In this document: in pieces, positions 33,651 to 42,711 of the stretch | Numbering within the stretch: the stretch's first letter is position 1 | Layout of the letters: every line of letters begins with the position of its first letter | Position numbers and translations under genes: made by a program | The notes under the pieces: model-generated | Databases searched by the model: none | Seen by the model: only the letters and a program-made list of their open reading frames with translations | Told to the model about the DNA's origin: nothing | Assembly: GCA_050289485.1 (NCBI GenBank) | Contig: JBNKFV010000010.1 | Span: 1-64,000, forward strand | Length of the DNA: 64,000 nucleotides | From: JBNKFV01 sp050289485 | Lineage (GTDB): Bacteria; Pseudomonadota; Gammaproteobacteria; Pseudomonadales; Cellvibrionaceae | Direction of reading: 5' to 3'

Positions 33651-35138
33651 CTACAGCGTGGGCTCACCTTCTAAAATAATCGCTTTGCGCTCAGTAAAGA
33701 CATTGATACTTTCAACACCACCCTCGCGCCCCACACCAGATTCTTTGAAACCACCAAATGGCAGCGTGAAATCGAGACGGAAGCCGCCCTGAGCGATAGT
33801 GCCAGTGCGAATTTTTCGGGCAATTTGATAGGCTTTATTGGTATCGTGAGTCAGCACGGAGCCAAACAGACCATAGCGGGAATCGTTGGCGATACGTACA
33901 GCATCGGCTTCGTCTTCATAACCAATCAAGCACAAAACCGGGCCGAAAATTTCTTCTTGCGCGATTGTCATGCCGCTGTCGACATCAGAAAACAGCGTGG
34001 GCTGAATATAGCAATCACCCTCGATACCTTCCGGCTTACCGCCACCGCACACCAACGTAGCGCCCTCGTCTACACCTTTCTGTATAAGTTCACGCACTCG
34101 ATCTGCCTGACGCTTCATGGCCAGAGGCCCCATTTGCGCTGCGGGGTCGTAGGGATCACTCACTTTTACAGCATTCAGTTCGGCGGCAATGGCCTGGGCA
34201 TATTCTGCCTGCAAATGCTTGGGTACCAAGGCTCGACTGAGTGTCATACACACTTGGCCAGAAGCAATGGTAATGGTGCTCGCGAGCATCTTGGCTGCGG
34301 TTTTTACGTCGAAGTCGTGAAGCACAATGGCCGCCGATTTGCCGCCAAGTTCGAGCGTGCAACGCCCAATACGCGAGGCCATGATTGCGCCAATCTGCTT
34401 GCCTGCACCGGTGCTGCCGGTAAAACTGACTTTATCGATACCGGGGTTGCGTACCAAGTGGTCTGACGCATCACGATGGCCTGTCACTAAATTCAAAACA
34501 CCAGCAGGGAGGCCCGCTGCCTCACCCGCCTCAGCGATCAAATACGCTTCCAGTGGTGTCTCTGGCGCGGGCTTCATAATCACTGGGCATCCAGCAAACA
34601 GCGCCGGGGCAACTTTACCCACCATGGTACTGAACGGCGCATTCCACGGGGCAATAGCTGCCACCACACCAACGGGCTCTCGCACCACATAGGCTTTGGT
34701 GGCTGGGTCCATCGCCGGATGAGATTCCACAAACTGATATCCGCCAGCACCATCGGCGATAAACTCCATGGTCATTAAACCGACACCCGTCATCATTGGC
34801 GCGGCGTTAGCCGGCATGCCCATTTGCAGGGTGGCAGCCGCAGCAATATCGTCAGCACGAGGGCCTAGGTAAGCCAGCATTTTACCGATATAGGCGGCGC
34901 GCTCCTCAGGCGACAGGCTTGGCCATTCGCCCAATCCACCATCAAACGCAGCTACGGCAGCGCTTGCGGCTTTATCCATATCGACCGCCGAGGCCTCTGC
35001 AACCGTAGCGGCCACCTGACCATTATGCGGACTGACGATCTCGATAAGACCACCCAGGTGCGGCGCAACCCATGCGCCATTGATAAAGAGCTTGTGCGGG
35101 TGTTGAAGAGTGACACTGGTTTTATTGTTGTCGGTCAT
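33651..35138 (-). CDS. NAD(P)-dependent aldehyde dehydrogenase
   Basis: 495 residues from ATG 35138 with AGGAGG just upstream; the frame to 35252 is rejected. ALDH fold with NAD site (PWNAPFSTMVGKVAPALFAGCPVIMKPAPETPL), Glu263 in LELGGKSAAIVL, and nucleophile Cys297 in ASGQVCMTLSR. It oxidises an aldehyde to a carboxylic acid. Between the VAO-type enzyme and the AEC carrier, the likely substrate is an aromatic aldehyde such as vanillin or 4-hydroxybenzaldehyde, but that is inferred from position only. Confidence 0.92.
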   Translation of the reverse strand: MTDNNKTSVTLQHPHKLFINGAWVAPHLGGLIEIVSPHNGQVAATVAEASAVDMDKAASAAVAAFDGGLGEWPSLSPEERAAYIGKMLAYLGPRADDIAAAATLQMGMPANAAPMMTGVGLMTMEFIADGAGGYQFVESHPAMDPATKAYVVREPVGVVAAIAPWNAPFSTMVGKVAPALFAGCPVIMKPAPETPLEAYLIAEAGEAAGLPAGVLNLVTGHRDASDHLVRNPGIDKVSFTGSTGAGKQIGAIMASRIGRCTLELGGKSAAIVLHDFDVKTAAKMLASTITIASGQVCMTLSRALVPKHLQAEYAQAIAAELNAVKVSDPYDPAAQMGPLAMKRQADRVRELIQKGVDEGATLVCGGGKPEGIEGDCYIQPTLFSDVDSGMTIAQEEIFGPVLCLIGYEDEADAVRIANDSRYGLFGSVLTHDTNKAYQIARKIRTGTIAQGGFRLDFTLPFGGFKESGVGREGGVESINVFTERKAIILEGEPTL

Positions 35139-35279
35139 AAGCCCTCCTGTTAAGTCTGTTGATTGCCATGATTTGTTATTCGTATAACCCAAGGGCAATA
35201 CGCTGTATAGGCAGCACGCAAATAAATTATAACATTTGTTACGATAATACAAACCTTATTTAACGTTTATCATTGGCCT

Positions 35280-36170
35280 TTAAAGCAACAGCGCAACAAA
35301 AACCGGCAATAGAATCAGGCTCAAGAGCGTCGATAAAACCACTACCCCCGCCACATCGTCTGGCGCCTGACTAAAGCGTAGGGCAAATAAATAGTTGTAC
35401 ACTGCCGCTGGCATTACGGCCTGTATCAGCACAACGTCACGTACCAGTCCTTGCAGCCCCATTAATTCACACACCAGATAGGCGACAACCAGCATTAACA
35501 CTTGGCGAGCCACCGACAACCATACCGCCCGGCGCCAGCGATGCACTTTCAAACTGACCAACGATGTACCCAGCGTAACCAGCATGAGCGGTATGGTGGC
35601 ATCACCAATAAGACGGGTTGTGTTTTTAATCCAGGCCGGTACCTCCCAACCTGAAACCGCAACCACCAACCCAATAATCATGGCGTAAATCATGGGCTGT
35701 TTCAGTAAGTTCAGTAGAGACTGACCAAAGGTCAAACGCCCGCCTTGAACAATCATCATTCCCAACGTGAAGTGGGCCAACATCATAAACAGGAAGTAAC
35801 TGATAGCCAGGGCCAGCCCCGGCTCACCAAAGGCAAACAGACAAACAGGCAACCCCATATTGCCTGTATTGGGAAATAAAAAAACCGGTAGATACGTCGC
35901 ATTACTCAACCCGGCCACACGTAATACCAGGGCTGCGGTAACGATCATCCCAACCATTAACAACACGCCGATGCCGGCAATGGACAGCAGATCACTCATG
36001 TGAATGGAGGTTGACGTAAGGCCATTAAGCACAAGACACGGCCCAGCCACGTTCATCACAAAACTGCCGATAAAATCAGAGGGATAAGGCAGCTTGCGGT
36101 ATTTCCAGCCAGCACCCACTAGCGCGCAAATAACAATTGGTGCTACCACGGCCATCACGTCTTGCCACAT
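35280..36170 (-). CDS. AEC-family transporter (auxin efflux carrier type)
   Basis: 296 residues and ten predicted membrane helices in two five-helix bundles. The N-terminal half has FLFPNTGNMGLPVCLFAFGE, the family's signature near TM4, and the C-terminal half has QAVMPAAVYNYLFALRFSQAPDDVAGVVVLSTLLSL. AEC carriers move small organic anions, including carboxylates. First gene of the block, 141 bases before the aldehyde dehydrogenase. Transport of an aromatic acid or related anion is plausible. Confidence 0.85.
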   Translation of the reverse strand: MWQDVMAVVAPIVICALVGAGWKYRKLPYPSDFIGSFVMNVAGPCLVLNGLTSTSIHMSDLLSIAGIGVLLMVGMIVTAALVLRVAGLSNATYLPVFLFPNTGNMGLPVCLFAFGEPGLALAISYFLFMMLAHFTLGMMIVQGGRLTFGQSLLNLLKQPMIYAMIIGLVVAVSGWEVPAWIKNTTRLIGDATIPLMLVTLGTSLVSLKVHRWRRAVWLSVARQVLMLVVAYLVCELMGLQGLVRDVVLIQAVMPAAVYNYLFALRFSQAPDDVAGVVVLSTLLSLILLPVFVALLL

Positions 36171-36205
36171 ATAACAACTCGTTCAACAATGCAAAATGAA
36201 AAGAC

Positions 36206-36234
36206 AAAAAACGGCACTTCGATGTGCCGTTTTC
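36206..36234 (-). terminator. Terminator after yebC
   Basis: GAAAACGGCAC and GTGCCGTTTTTT (minus-strand reading) form a short-loop stem followed by a T-run, just past the yebC stop. It indicates that yebC is not co-transcribed with the aromatic block downstream. Confidence 0.8.
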
Positions 36235-36265
36235 AAAATGAAGTGTAGCCCTGTATGCGAGCTTT

Positions 36266-37009
36266 TTAGTCCAACGCTACCAGCACGGTGTCGGGAATAT
36301 CTGCGTTGGAATAGACGTTTTGTACGTCGTCGAGGTCTTCGAGCATATCGACCAGGGCGAGAATTTTTTCCGCGCCGTCTTTGTCCATCGTAACTGTCGT
36401 TGAAGGGGCCATGGTAATCTCAGCATTCGCGGGTTCTAAACCCGCCGCTATCATCGCCTCTTTCACATTGAGGTAGTCTTCAAACGCGGTAATCACATCG
36501 ATTGAGCCATCGTCGTTAACGACAACGTCTTCAGCGCCGGCCTCTAGGGCAACCTCCATTACCTGATCTTCATCGGTATCGGGTGCGTAGGCAATTTGCC
36601 CCTGCCGAGTGAACAGGTAAGCGACCGAACCATCAGTACCCAGGTTTCCGCCCCGTTTGGTAAATGCATGGCGTACTTCGGCCACAGTGCGATTGCGATT
36701 GTCGGTCATGCATTCCACCAACACTGCGACGCCGCCCACACCGTACCCTTCGTAGGTGACCTCTTCGTAATTTTCATTGCCGTCATTGCCCGCACCGCGA
36801 GCGATAGCCTTGTCGATGGTGTCGCGCTTCATGTTAGCGCCAAGGGCTTTATCAACTGCGGCACGCAGGCGTGGATTATCGGCCGGATCGGCGCCGCCTT
36901 TGGCTGCCACCGCCAATTCACGAATCAGCTTGGTGAATACTTTTCCCCGCTTAGCGTCCTGAGCTGCCTTACGGTGTTTGATATTGGCCCATTTACTGTG
37001 TCCAGCCAT
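36266..37009 (-). CDS. yebC: YebC/PmpR-family protein
   Basis: 247 residues. Starts MAGHSKWANIKHRKAAQDAKRGKVFTKLIREL, the family signature, with EEVTYEGYGVGGVAVLVECMTDNRNRT in the middle. YebC/TACO1-type proteins were described as transcription regulators and more recently as aids to ribosomes on difficult motifs. It follows aspS, the common gammaproteobacterial order. Confidence 0.97.
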   Translation of the reverse strand: MAGHSKWANIKHRKAAQDAKRGKVFTKLIRELAVAAKGGADPADNPRLRAAVDKALGANMKRDTIDKAIARGAGNDGNENYEEVTYEGYGVGGVAVLVECMTDNRNRTVAEVRHAFTKRGGNLGTDGSVAYLFTRQGQIAYAPDTDEDQVMEVALEAGAEDVVVNDDGSIDVITAFEDYLNVKEAMIAAGLEPANAEITMAPSTTVTMDKDGAEKILALVDMLEDLDDVQNVYSNADIPDTVLVALD

Positions 37010-37099
37010 ACAACTATCTCCAGAATCTGTAGTGCTACACGCCGTAAAATCTGGATTTACGGCGTGTTATTACCTGATGCTACGAGCTATGAGAACTTA

Positions 37100-38878
37100 T
37101 CAGGCTTTTTCTTCGCCTTCTTTTTTACGCAGGCGAATATGCAGCTCTTGCAGCTGCTTGTTGTCCACCGCGCCAGGCGCGTCGGTCATCACACACGCCG
37201 CCGTTTGCGTTTTCGGGAAGGCGATAACATCGCGAATGGATTCGCTGCCTGTCATCAACATGATCAAACGGTCGAGACCAAACGCCAAACCGCCATGTGG
37301 TGGCGCACCGTATTTGAGTGCGTCGAGCAGGAAGCCAAATTTCTCGCGTTGTTCGGCAGCATCGATGTTGAGAATATCGAATACGGCCTCCTGCATTTGT
37401 TGATTATGAATACGAATCGAGCCACCGCCCAATTCTGTACCATTCAGTACCATATCGTAGGCGCGAGATAAGGCAGTAGCCGGATTGGCCCGCAGTTCTT
37501 CCGGCGAGCAAGACGGCGCCGTAAACGGGTGATGCAAGGCACTCAGACTGCCGTCGTCATCGATTTCAAACATTGGGAAATCAACGACCCACAGCGGCGC
37601 CCACTCACAAGTGAACAATGCCAAATCGTGGCCCAGCTTCACGCGCAACGCGCCAAGCGCTTCGGTCACGACTTTAATGGTATCGGCGCCGAAGAAAATA
37701 ATGTCGCCATCTTTGGCTTCAACACGCTCAACCACTTTCAGGGCAACATCTTCGCCGAGAAATTTCACAATAGGTGATTGCAGGCCTTCTGCGCCTGCAG
37801 CCAGGTCGTTCACTTTGATCCACGCCAAACCTTTGGCACCATAAATACTCACGTATTTGGTGTATTCATCAATTTGCTTGCGCGACAACTCCGCTCCGCC
37901 GTTAACCTTCAACGCGGTAACGCGGCATTTGGGGTCGTTGGCTGGGCCAGAGAATACTTTGAAATCAACGTCTTTCAACAGATCTTTGATTTCCACCAGC
38001 TCAAGCGGGATACGCATATCTGGCTTGTCGGAGCCATAACGCAACATGGCTTCGGCGTACGTCATGTGTGGGAACTCACCCAGTTCAACGCCTTTGACGT
38101 CTTGAAACAGTTTGCGCACCATGCCTTCGGTAATACTTTGAATACCGGCTTCATCCATAAACGACGTTTCAATATCGATCTGGGTAAATTCAGGCTGGCG
38201 ATCTGCACGCAGATCTTCGTCGCGGAAACACTTGGCAATTTGGTAGTAACGGTCGAAGCCCGACACCATCAACAACTGTTTGAACAATTGAGGCGACTGC
38301 GGCAACGCAAAGAATTTGCCATCGTGGGTGCGCGACGGCACGAGGTAATCACGGGCCCCTTCGGGGGTGGCGCGTGTCAGAATTGGCGTTTCGATATCGA
38401 GAAAGCCGTTGTCGTCGAGGTAGTTGCGAATAGCCGTCGTTACCTTGGAGCGTATGCGCAGGTTGTTCTGCATAGCCTGACGACGCAGGTCTAAATAGCG
38501 ATACTTCAACCGTACATCTTCACCCACATGAGTGTGGGCATCCAACTGAAACGGCGGTGTTTCAGCGGCATTCAGAATCTCCAGATGCAAGCCATACACC
38601 TCAATTTCGCCGGTGGGCATATTGGGGTTTACCGCTTCTGCGGCACGGGCACGCACTTTACCCGTCACTTTCAGCACATACTCGGGGCGAACCTTGTCTG
38701 CCATGGCGAAGTTATCTTTGGCATCTGGGTCGAATACCACCTGCACCACACCATCACGGTCGCGTAGGTCGATAAAAATAACCCCACCGTGATCGCGACG
38801 GCGGTCAACCCAACCGCAGAGGGTGACTTCTTGATCGATGAAGGCGGCATTGAGCGCACCACAGTAGTTACTGCGCAT
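37100..38878 (-). CDS. aspS: Aspartyl-tRNA synthetase
   Basis: 592 residues. N-terminal OB anticodon-binding domain (VTLCGWVDRRRDHGGVIFIDLRDRDGVVQVVF), class II motif 2 (FRDEDLRADRQPEFTQIDIETSFM), the bacterial GAD insertion domain, and motif 3 (GGLAFGLDRLIMLMTGSESIRDVIAFPKTQ). Length and insertion are those of the bacterial type. Whether it is discriminating or also charges tRNA-Asn is not decided here. Confidence 0.98.
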   Translation of the reverse strand: MRSNYCGALNAAFIDQEVTLCGWVDRRRDHGGVIFIDLRDRDGVVQVVFDPDAKDNFAMADKVRPEYVLKVTGKVRARAAEAVNPNMPTGEIEVYGLHLEILNAAETPPFQLDAHTHVGEDVRLKYRYLDLRRQAMQNNLRIRSKVTTAIRNYLDDNGFLDIETPILTRATPEGARDYLVPSRTHDGKFFALPQSPQLFKQLLMVSGFDRYYQIAKCFRDEDLRADRQPEFTQIDIETSFMDEAGIQSITEGMVRKLFQDVKGVELGEFPHMTYAEAMLRYGSDKPDMRIPLELVEIKDLLKDVDFKVFSGPANDPKCRVTALKVNGGAELSRKQIDEYTKYVSIYGAKGLAWIKVNDLAAGAEGLQSPIVKFLGEDVALKVVERVEAKDGDIIFFGADTIKVVTEALGALRVKLGHDLALFTCEWAPLWVVDFPMFEIDDDGSLSALHHPFTAPSCSPEELRANPATALSRAYDMVLNGTELGGGSIRIHNQQMQEAVFDILNIDAAEQREKFGFLLDALKYGAPPHGGLAFGLDRLIMLMTGSESIRDVIAFPKTQTAACVMTDAPGAVDNKQLQELHIRLRKKEGEEKA

Positions 38879-38948
38879 AGGAAGATCCTGTTACTGAATT
38901 CTTAAACATCTATATTTAGGCCCCAACAACATGCTGGGGCATGGGCCA

Positions 38949-39221
38949 TTAGCTCGCGCTGGGTGAGCTGCCGGATGAACTTTTTGCACTGTCGGATTTG
39001 GCCGAAGCGCCACTATCACCCGCCAGGTTCTTTTTATTGCCTGACTTAAAGTCAGTCTCGTACCAGCCGGAACCCGCCAAACGGAATCCCGCAGCAGAGA
39101 TGCGTTTACGCAACTCTGCCTTTTGACACTGAGGGCAATCCACTAAGGGTGCATCACTCATTTTCTGCAGAGCTTCGAGCTCGTGGCCGCAAGCCTGACA
39201 CTGATATTCATAGATTGGCAT
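38949..39221 (-). CDS. FmdB-type zinc-ribbon protein
   Basis: 90 residues from ATG 39221 (MPIYEYQCQACGHELEALQKMSDAPLVDCPQCQKAELRKRISAAGFRL). The CxxC...CxxC ribbon is the FmdB regulatory-protein family domain (FmdB/CxxC_CxxC_SSSS). A Ser/Ala/Lys-rich disordered tail (SAKSSSGSSPSAS) follows. It commonly neighbours aspS in gammaproteobacteria. Function is poorly defined. Confidence 0.93.
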   Translation of the reverse strand: MPIYEYQCQACGHELEALQKMSDAPLVDCPQCQKAELRKRISAAGFRLAGSGWYETDFKSGNKKNLAGDSGASAKSDSAKSSSGSSPSAS

Positions 39222-39230
39222 TGTTATCAC

Positions 39231-39715
39231 CTCAACTAGGTCTTAATCGTTACCGGGGCAACCGCCGGCAAGCCAAGCAGGACCATACCCTCAAGCTAAA
39301 AAGCCGGGCATTATACCCCACCTCTTCCCCAGCAATAAACAGGTGGCAGCGGCATTTGCAAGGCCTGACCCAACACAGATCAGCTGCCGATGACAGCAAA
39401 TGGTGGCGGCCTTCAAAAAAACAAGCCCAGCCCTTTAGCTGGCGCTTTGGCCAGCATCACTACCAGTGTTAATGCAGAAACCAATGAATTTAGCCTTGAA
39501 ATATGGCTTAAGCACACTTTTACACCTGTTTTTTTAGGGTTTTTGACTTTTTATTGTTGCGGGGGTGTTTTTTATACTATATATATAGCGTCAGCTGAAA
39601 TGCAGGTGTAAAAACAGCTTATATATAAGTGTTTTAACCATCACCCGCTGGCCAGCCCACTGAATACCGAAGCAGTTTACTTTTCGTCCATTAAAACCGC
39701 ATAAAGGAAAACAAC
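39231..39715 (+). promoter_or_regulatory. Upstream region of the HU-like gene
   Basis: About 480 bases without a gene. Around 39543-39583 a TTGACT and TTGTTG lie upstream of a TATACTATATATATAG stretch; TTGTTG (39554-39559) with TATATA (39578-39583) has an 18-base spacer and is one possible promoter. A long leader would follow. The proximal third holds nothing recognisable. Confidence 0.4.
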
Positions 39716-40126
39716 ATGGCCGCAAAAAAAGCAACCGCCAAGAAAGCTCCCGCAAAGAAAGCCGCCGCTAAAAAAGCTGCACCAGCAGCAAAAGCCGCAC
39801 CAGCAGTTAAAGCGGTAAAAGAACGCTACAACAAAACCCAGATTCTGACCCAAATCGCAGAGCAGACCGAACTGAGTAAAAAGCAAGTACAGGCTGTCTT
39901 GGACGAGCTGACCAATATTATTGAAGGGCATGTGAAAAAACGTGCTGTAGGCGAATTCGTTCTGCCTGGTATTCTGAAAATTACCACGGTTAAGAAACCC
40001 GCGCGCAAAGCACGCAAAGGTATCAACCCATTTACAGGTGAAGAAACCATGTTTGCAGCCAAGCCGGCCAGCATTCAGGTGAAAGTGCGTCCTCTGAAAA
40101 AATTGAAAGAGATGGCCGACGCTTAA
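39716..40126 (+). CDS. HU-family DNA-binding protein with histone-H1-like Lys/Ala N-terminus
   Basis: 136 residues. Residues 1-34 are almost only Lys, Ala and Pro (AAKKATAKKAPAKKAAAKKAAPAAK), like the C-terminal tails of bacterial histone-H1-like proteins. Residues 38-130 are an HU/IHF fold (YNKTQILTQIAEQTELSKKQVQAVLDELTNIIEGHV...GEFVLPGILKITTVKKPARKARKGINPFTGEE), including the beta-arm that bends DNA. It has an upstream ribosome-binding site (AAAGGAA) and its own terminator. It probably compacts the nucleoid. The N-terminal tail position is the unusual feature compared with ordinary 90-residue HU. Confidence 0.92.
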   Translation: MAAKKATAKKAPAKKAAAKKAAPAAKAAPAVKAVKERYNKTQILTQIAEQTELSKKQVQAVLDELTNIIEGHVKKRAVGEFVLPGILKITTVKKPARKARKGINPFTGEETMFAAKPASIQVKVRPLKKLKEMADA

Positions 40127-40149
40127 GTCAGTGTTCAGTATAAAGTGAC

Positions 40150-40178
40150 AAAAAAGGCAGCCTGGGCTGCCTTTTTTA
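40150..40178. terminator. Bidirectional terminator between HU-like and HIT genes
   Basis: AAAAAAGGCAGCC and GGCTGCCTTTTTT form a tight hairpin flanked by A and T runs between two convergent genes. Confidence 0.9.
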
Positions 40179-40207
40179 TTGGTACAAGGTGCACATCCAA
40201 TTCTCAA

Positions 40208-40672
40208 TCAAGGGCTGAACATCTCTCCTGAGGAAGTCTTTGGTAACTCGTCACATTGGGTAAAATCGCTGCGCGCCAACGCACTACGCAAGCGACTCAC
40301 ACGATCCTGCAGATCTGAAGCAGAATAGCTGGCTGGCTCGACAACCCCCCAAACCGCGCGCGGCCAGGCCGGGTCAGTTTTGAATCGGGCTACATGATGC
40401 AAGTGCAACTGCGGAACACTATTACCCAACGCGCCGATGTTCATTTTGTCCGGCGCAAACAGGCTATCCATGCCCTCAGCCAGATAGCACGACTCGCGAA
40501 TCAATTGTAGGCGATCGTCTTCATCAAGCTGGTAAATCTCGCGAATGTCTTCGCGCATGGGAACGAGAATACACCAGGGGAAATTAGCATCTTTACTCAG
40601 CAACACTGCAGACAGCGGGAAATGCCCCAAAACCACAGTATCTTTAACCAATTGAGGATCCAGCGTAAACAT
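40208..40672 (-). CDS. HIT-domain protein
   Basis: 154 residues. N-terminal WCILVPMREDIREIYQLDEDDR is typical of HIT-fold nucleotide hydrolases or transferases, and the active-site histidines lie in VPQLHLHHVARF. This is a histidine-triad superfamily protein acting on nucleotide derivatives; whether it hydrolyses diadenosine polyphosphates or another ligand is not clear. It is divergent from proS. Confidence 0.92.
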   Translation of the reverse strand: MFTLDPQLVKDTVVLGHFPLSAVLLSKDANFPWCILVPMREDIREIYQLDEDDRLQLIRESCYLAEGMDSLFAPDKMNIGALGNSVPQLHLHHVARFKTDPAWPRAVWGVVEPASYSASDLQDRVSRLRSALARSDFTQCDELPKTSSGEMFSP

Positions 40673-40975
40673 AAGGGATTCCTTATAATGTCGTGTGTTA
40701 CATCACGCAGACCTTAAGGCCCGCAAACAATGAGTGGTAACGCCAATGGCGCCAACCTCGTTGGTTTAACAGCCTATTAAGTGTAGCCGCTAACCACCGG
40801 CACATCACCCCCACTGTATACCACTTAGGGCCTACCACCCACTATTTGCTACCCCCACAAAAGCACAGACCTTGGGGTAACTACCCAGCGTAATTCACTT
40901 CACCTCTGTACCCGCTTTGCTTGGCACCGTAAAATAGCGCCTTTTAACTCACCCGTTATCGAGATAAAACAACCT
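40673..40975. other. Divergent intergenic region, HIT gene and proS
   Basis: About 300 bases with the promoters of both genes. A TAAAAT (40930-40935) is a possible -10 for proS but no good -35 is seen. A run of ACC/CCA-rich sequence occupies the middle. Nothing else recognised. Confidence 0.4.
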
Positions 40976-42706
40976 ATGCGAGCCAGTGAATACCTGATTG
41001 CCACCCTCAAAGAGACGCCTGCAGACGCAGAGGTCATCAGCCACCAACTCATGCTGCGGGCTGGCATGATTCGCAAACTAGCATCAGGCCTTTATAACTG
41101 GCTGCCGCTGGGTTTAAAAGTGTTGCGCAAAGTTGAGGCTATTGTACGGGATGAAATGGACAAGGCCGGCGCGCTGGAAGTACTGATGCCCGTTGTGCAG
41201 CCTGCTGAGCTATGGCAGGAATCAGGCCGTTGGCAGCAATACGGCCCCGAGCTACTGCGCATCAGCGACCGGCACCAGCGGGAGTTCTGTCTGGGCCCAA
41301 CCCACGAAGAAGTGATTACCGACTTGGTACGCAACGAAATCAGCAGTTACAAACAACTGCCTGCCAACTTTTATCAGATACAAACCAAGTTTCGCGATGA
41401 GATCCGCCCACGCTTTGGCGTGATGCGTGCTCGTGAATTTTTAATGAAAGACGCCTACTCGTTTCACCTATCTCAGGAGTCTTTACAGCAAACTTATGAC
41501 GTGATGTACCAGACTTACTGCAATGTTTTTAGCCGTATTGGTCTTGAGTTTCGCCCAGTTCTGGCGGATACAGGCTCAATTGGTGGCTCCAGTTCACACG
41601 AATTCCATGTGCTGGCCAGCAGCGGCGAAGACGATATTGCCTTTAGCGACTCAAGCAGCTATGCCGCCAACGTTGAAATGGCCGAAGCACTGGCACTGAG
41701 TGACAGCCGCCCTGCGGCAACGGCGGCATTGAACGAGGTTGCCACACCCAACCAGCATTCTATCGATGGTGTGAGTGCATTCTTGAAGGTGAGCCCAACA
41801 CAAGTGCTGAAAACGCTGATTGTTCTGGGTGCTGAAGATGAAAATGGCAACCAGGGCCTGGTTGCACTGGTACTGCGCGGCGATCACCAACTCAATGAAA
41901 TTAAAGCCGAAAAACTGGCTCAGGTTGCAGCGCCATTAACCTTTGCCTCCGACGAGCAAATTGAAAAGGCCATTGGCTGCAGCGTCGGATCCATCGGCCC
42001 CTGCAACCTGCCCTTCCCCGTGATTGCCGACCGCACGGCTGCAGTGACTGCCGATTTTGTCTGTGGCGCCAATAAAGATGGCTTCCACTTCACTAACGCC
42101 AACTGGAATCGCGATGCGACGTTCACTGAGATAGCCGATATTCGCAACGTGGTTGCCGGAGACCCAAGCCCAGACGGCCAAGGCCAGCTGGATATTAAAC
42201 GCGGCATCGAAGTGGGCCATATTTTCCAGTTGGGCGATAAATACAGTCAAGCGATGAACGCCAAGGTACTGGATGAAAATGGCAAGGAGCAGGTCATGAC
42301 CATGGGCTGTTACGGTATTGGCGTGTCACGAGTAGTGGCAGCAGCCATTGAACAAAATCACGATGCCAATGGCATTATCTGGCCAGATGCGATTGCACCG
42401 TTTCACATTGCATTGATTCCCATTAATGCGCACAAATCACCGGCGGTTACCGAAAAATGTGAGGCGCTTTACAGCGAACTTAAGGCAGCAGGCTATGATG
42501 TACTGTATATGGACGAAGCCAAGGCGCGCTTAGGTGTAATGCTGGCTGATACCGAACTGATGGGCATTCCACATCGCATCGTGGTCGGCGATCGCGGCCT
42601 GGAAGCGGGTACGTTGGAATACAAAAAACGCAGCGATGCCGACAAACAGGAGATTCCAGCAGGGAGCCTGATGGCATTTCTGCGTGAGCAAATCAAACTG
42701 GCCTGA
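40976..42706 (+). CDS. proS: Prolyl-tRNA synthetase, bacterial type with editing domain
   Basis: 576 residues. Class II core (RKLASGLYNWLPLGLKVLRKVEAIVRDEMDKAGALEVLMPVVQPAELWQESGRW; LGPTHEEVITDLVRNEISSYKQLP; motif 2 FRDEIRPRFGVMRAREFLMKDAYSFH), the YbaK-like editing insertion (about residues 230-390), and the C-terminal anticodon domain. Standard length, complete. Confidence 0.98.
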   Translation: MRASEYLIATLKETPADAEVISHQLMLRAGMIRKLASGLYNWLPLGLKVLRKVEAIVRDEMDKAGALEVLMPVVQPAELWQESGRWQQYGPELLRISDRHQREFCLGPTHEEVITDLVRNEISSYKQLPANFYQIQTKFRDEIRPRFGVMRAREFLMKDAYSFHLSQESLQQTYDVMYQTYCNVFSRIGLEFRPVLADTGSIGGSSSHEFHVLASSGEDDIAFSDSSSYAANVEMAEALALSDSRPAATAALNEVATPNQHSIDGVSAFLKVSPTQVLKTLIVLGAEDENGNQGLVALVLRGDHQLNEIKAEKLAQVAAPLTFASDEQIEKAIGCSVGSIGPCNLPFPVIADRTAAVTADFVCGANKDGFHFTNANWNRDATFTEIADIRNVVAGDPSPDGQGQLDIKRGIEVGHIFQLGDKYSQAMNAKVLDENGKEQVMTMGCYGIGVSRVVAAAIEQNHDANGIIWPDAIAPFHIALIPINAHKSPAVTEKCEALYSELKAAGYDVLYMDEAKARLGVMLADTELMGIPHRIVVGDRGLEAGTLEYKKRSDADKQEIPAGSLMAFLREQIKLA

Positions 42707-42711
42707 TAACC

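Noticed and set aside
35139..35279. Possible operator TTTGT...ACAAA upstream of the aldehyde dehydrogenase
   Set aside because: The symmetry is weak and the stretch is simply AT-rich; it does not match the operators found upstream of ligM.
39677..40207. 176-residue minus-strand Cys/Phe/Gly-rich frame
   Set aside because: It is the antisense of the Lys/Ala-rich HU gene, which has a ribosome-binding site and terminator.
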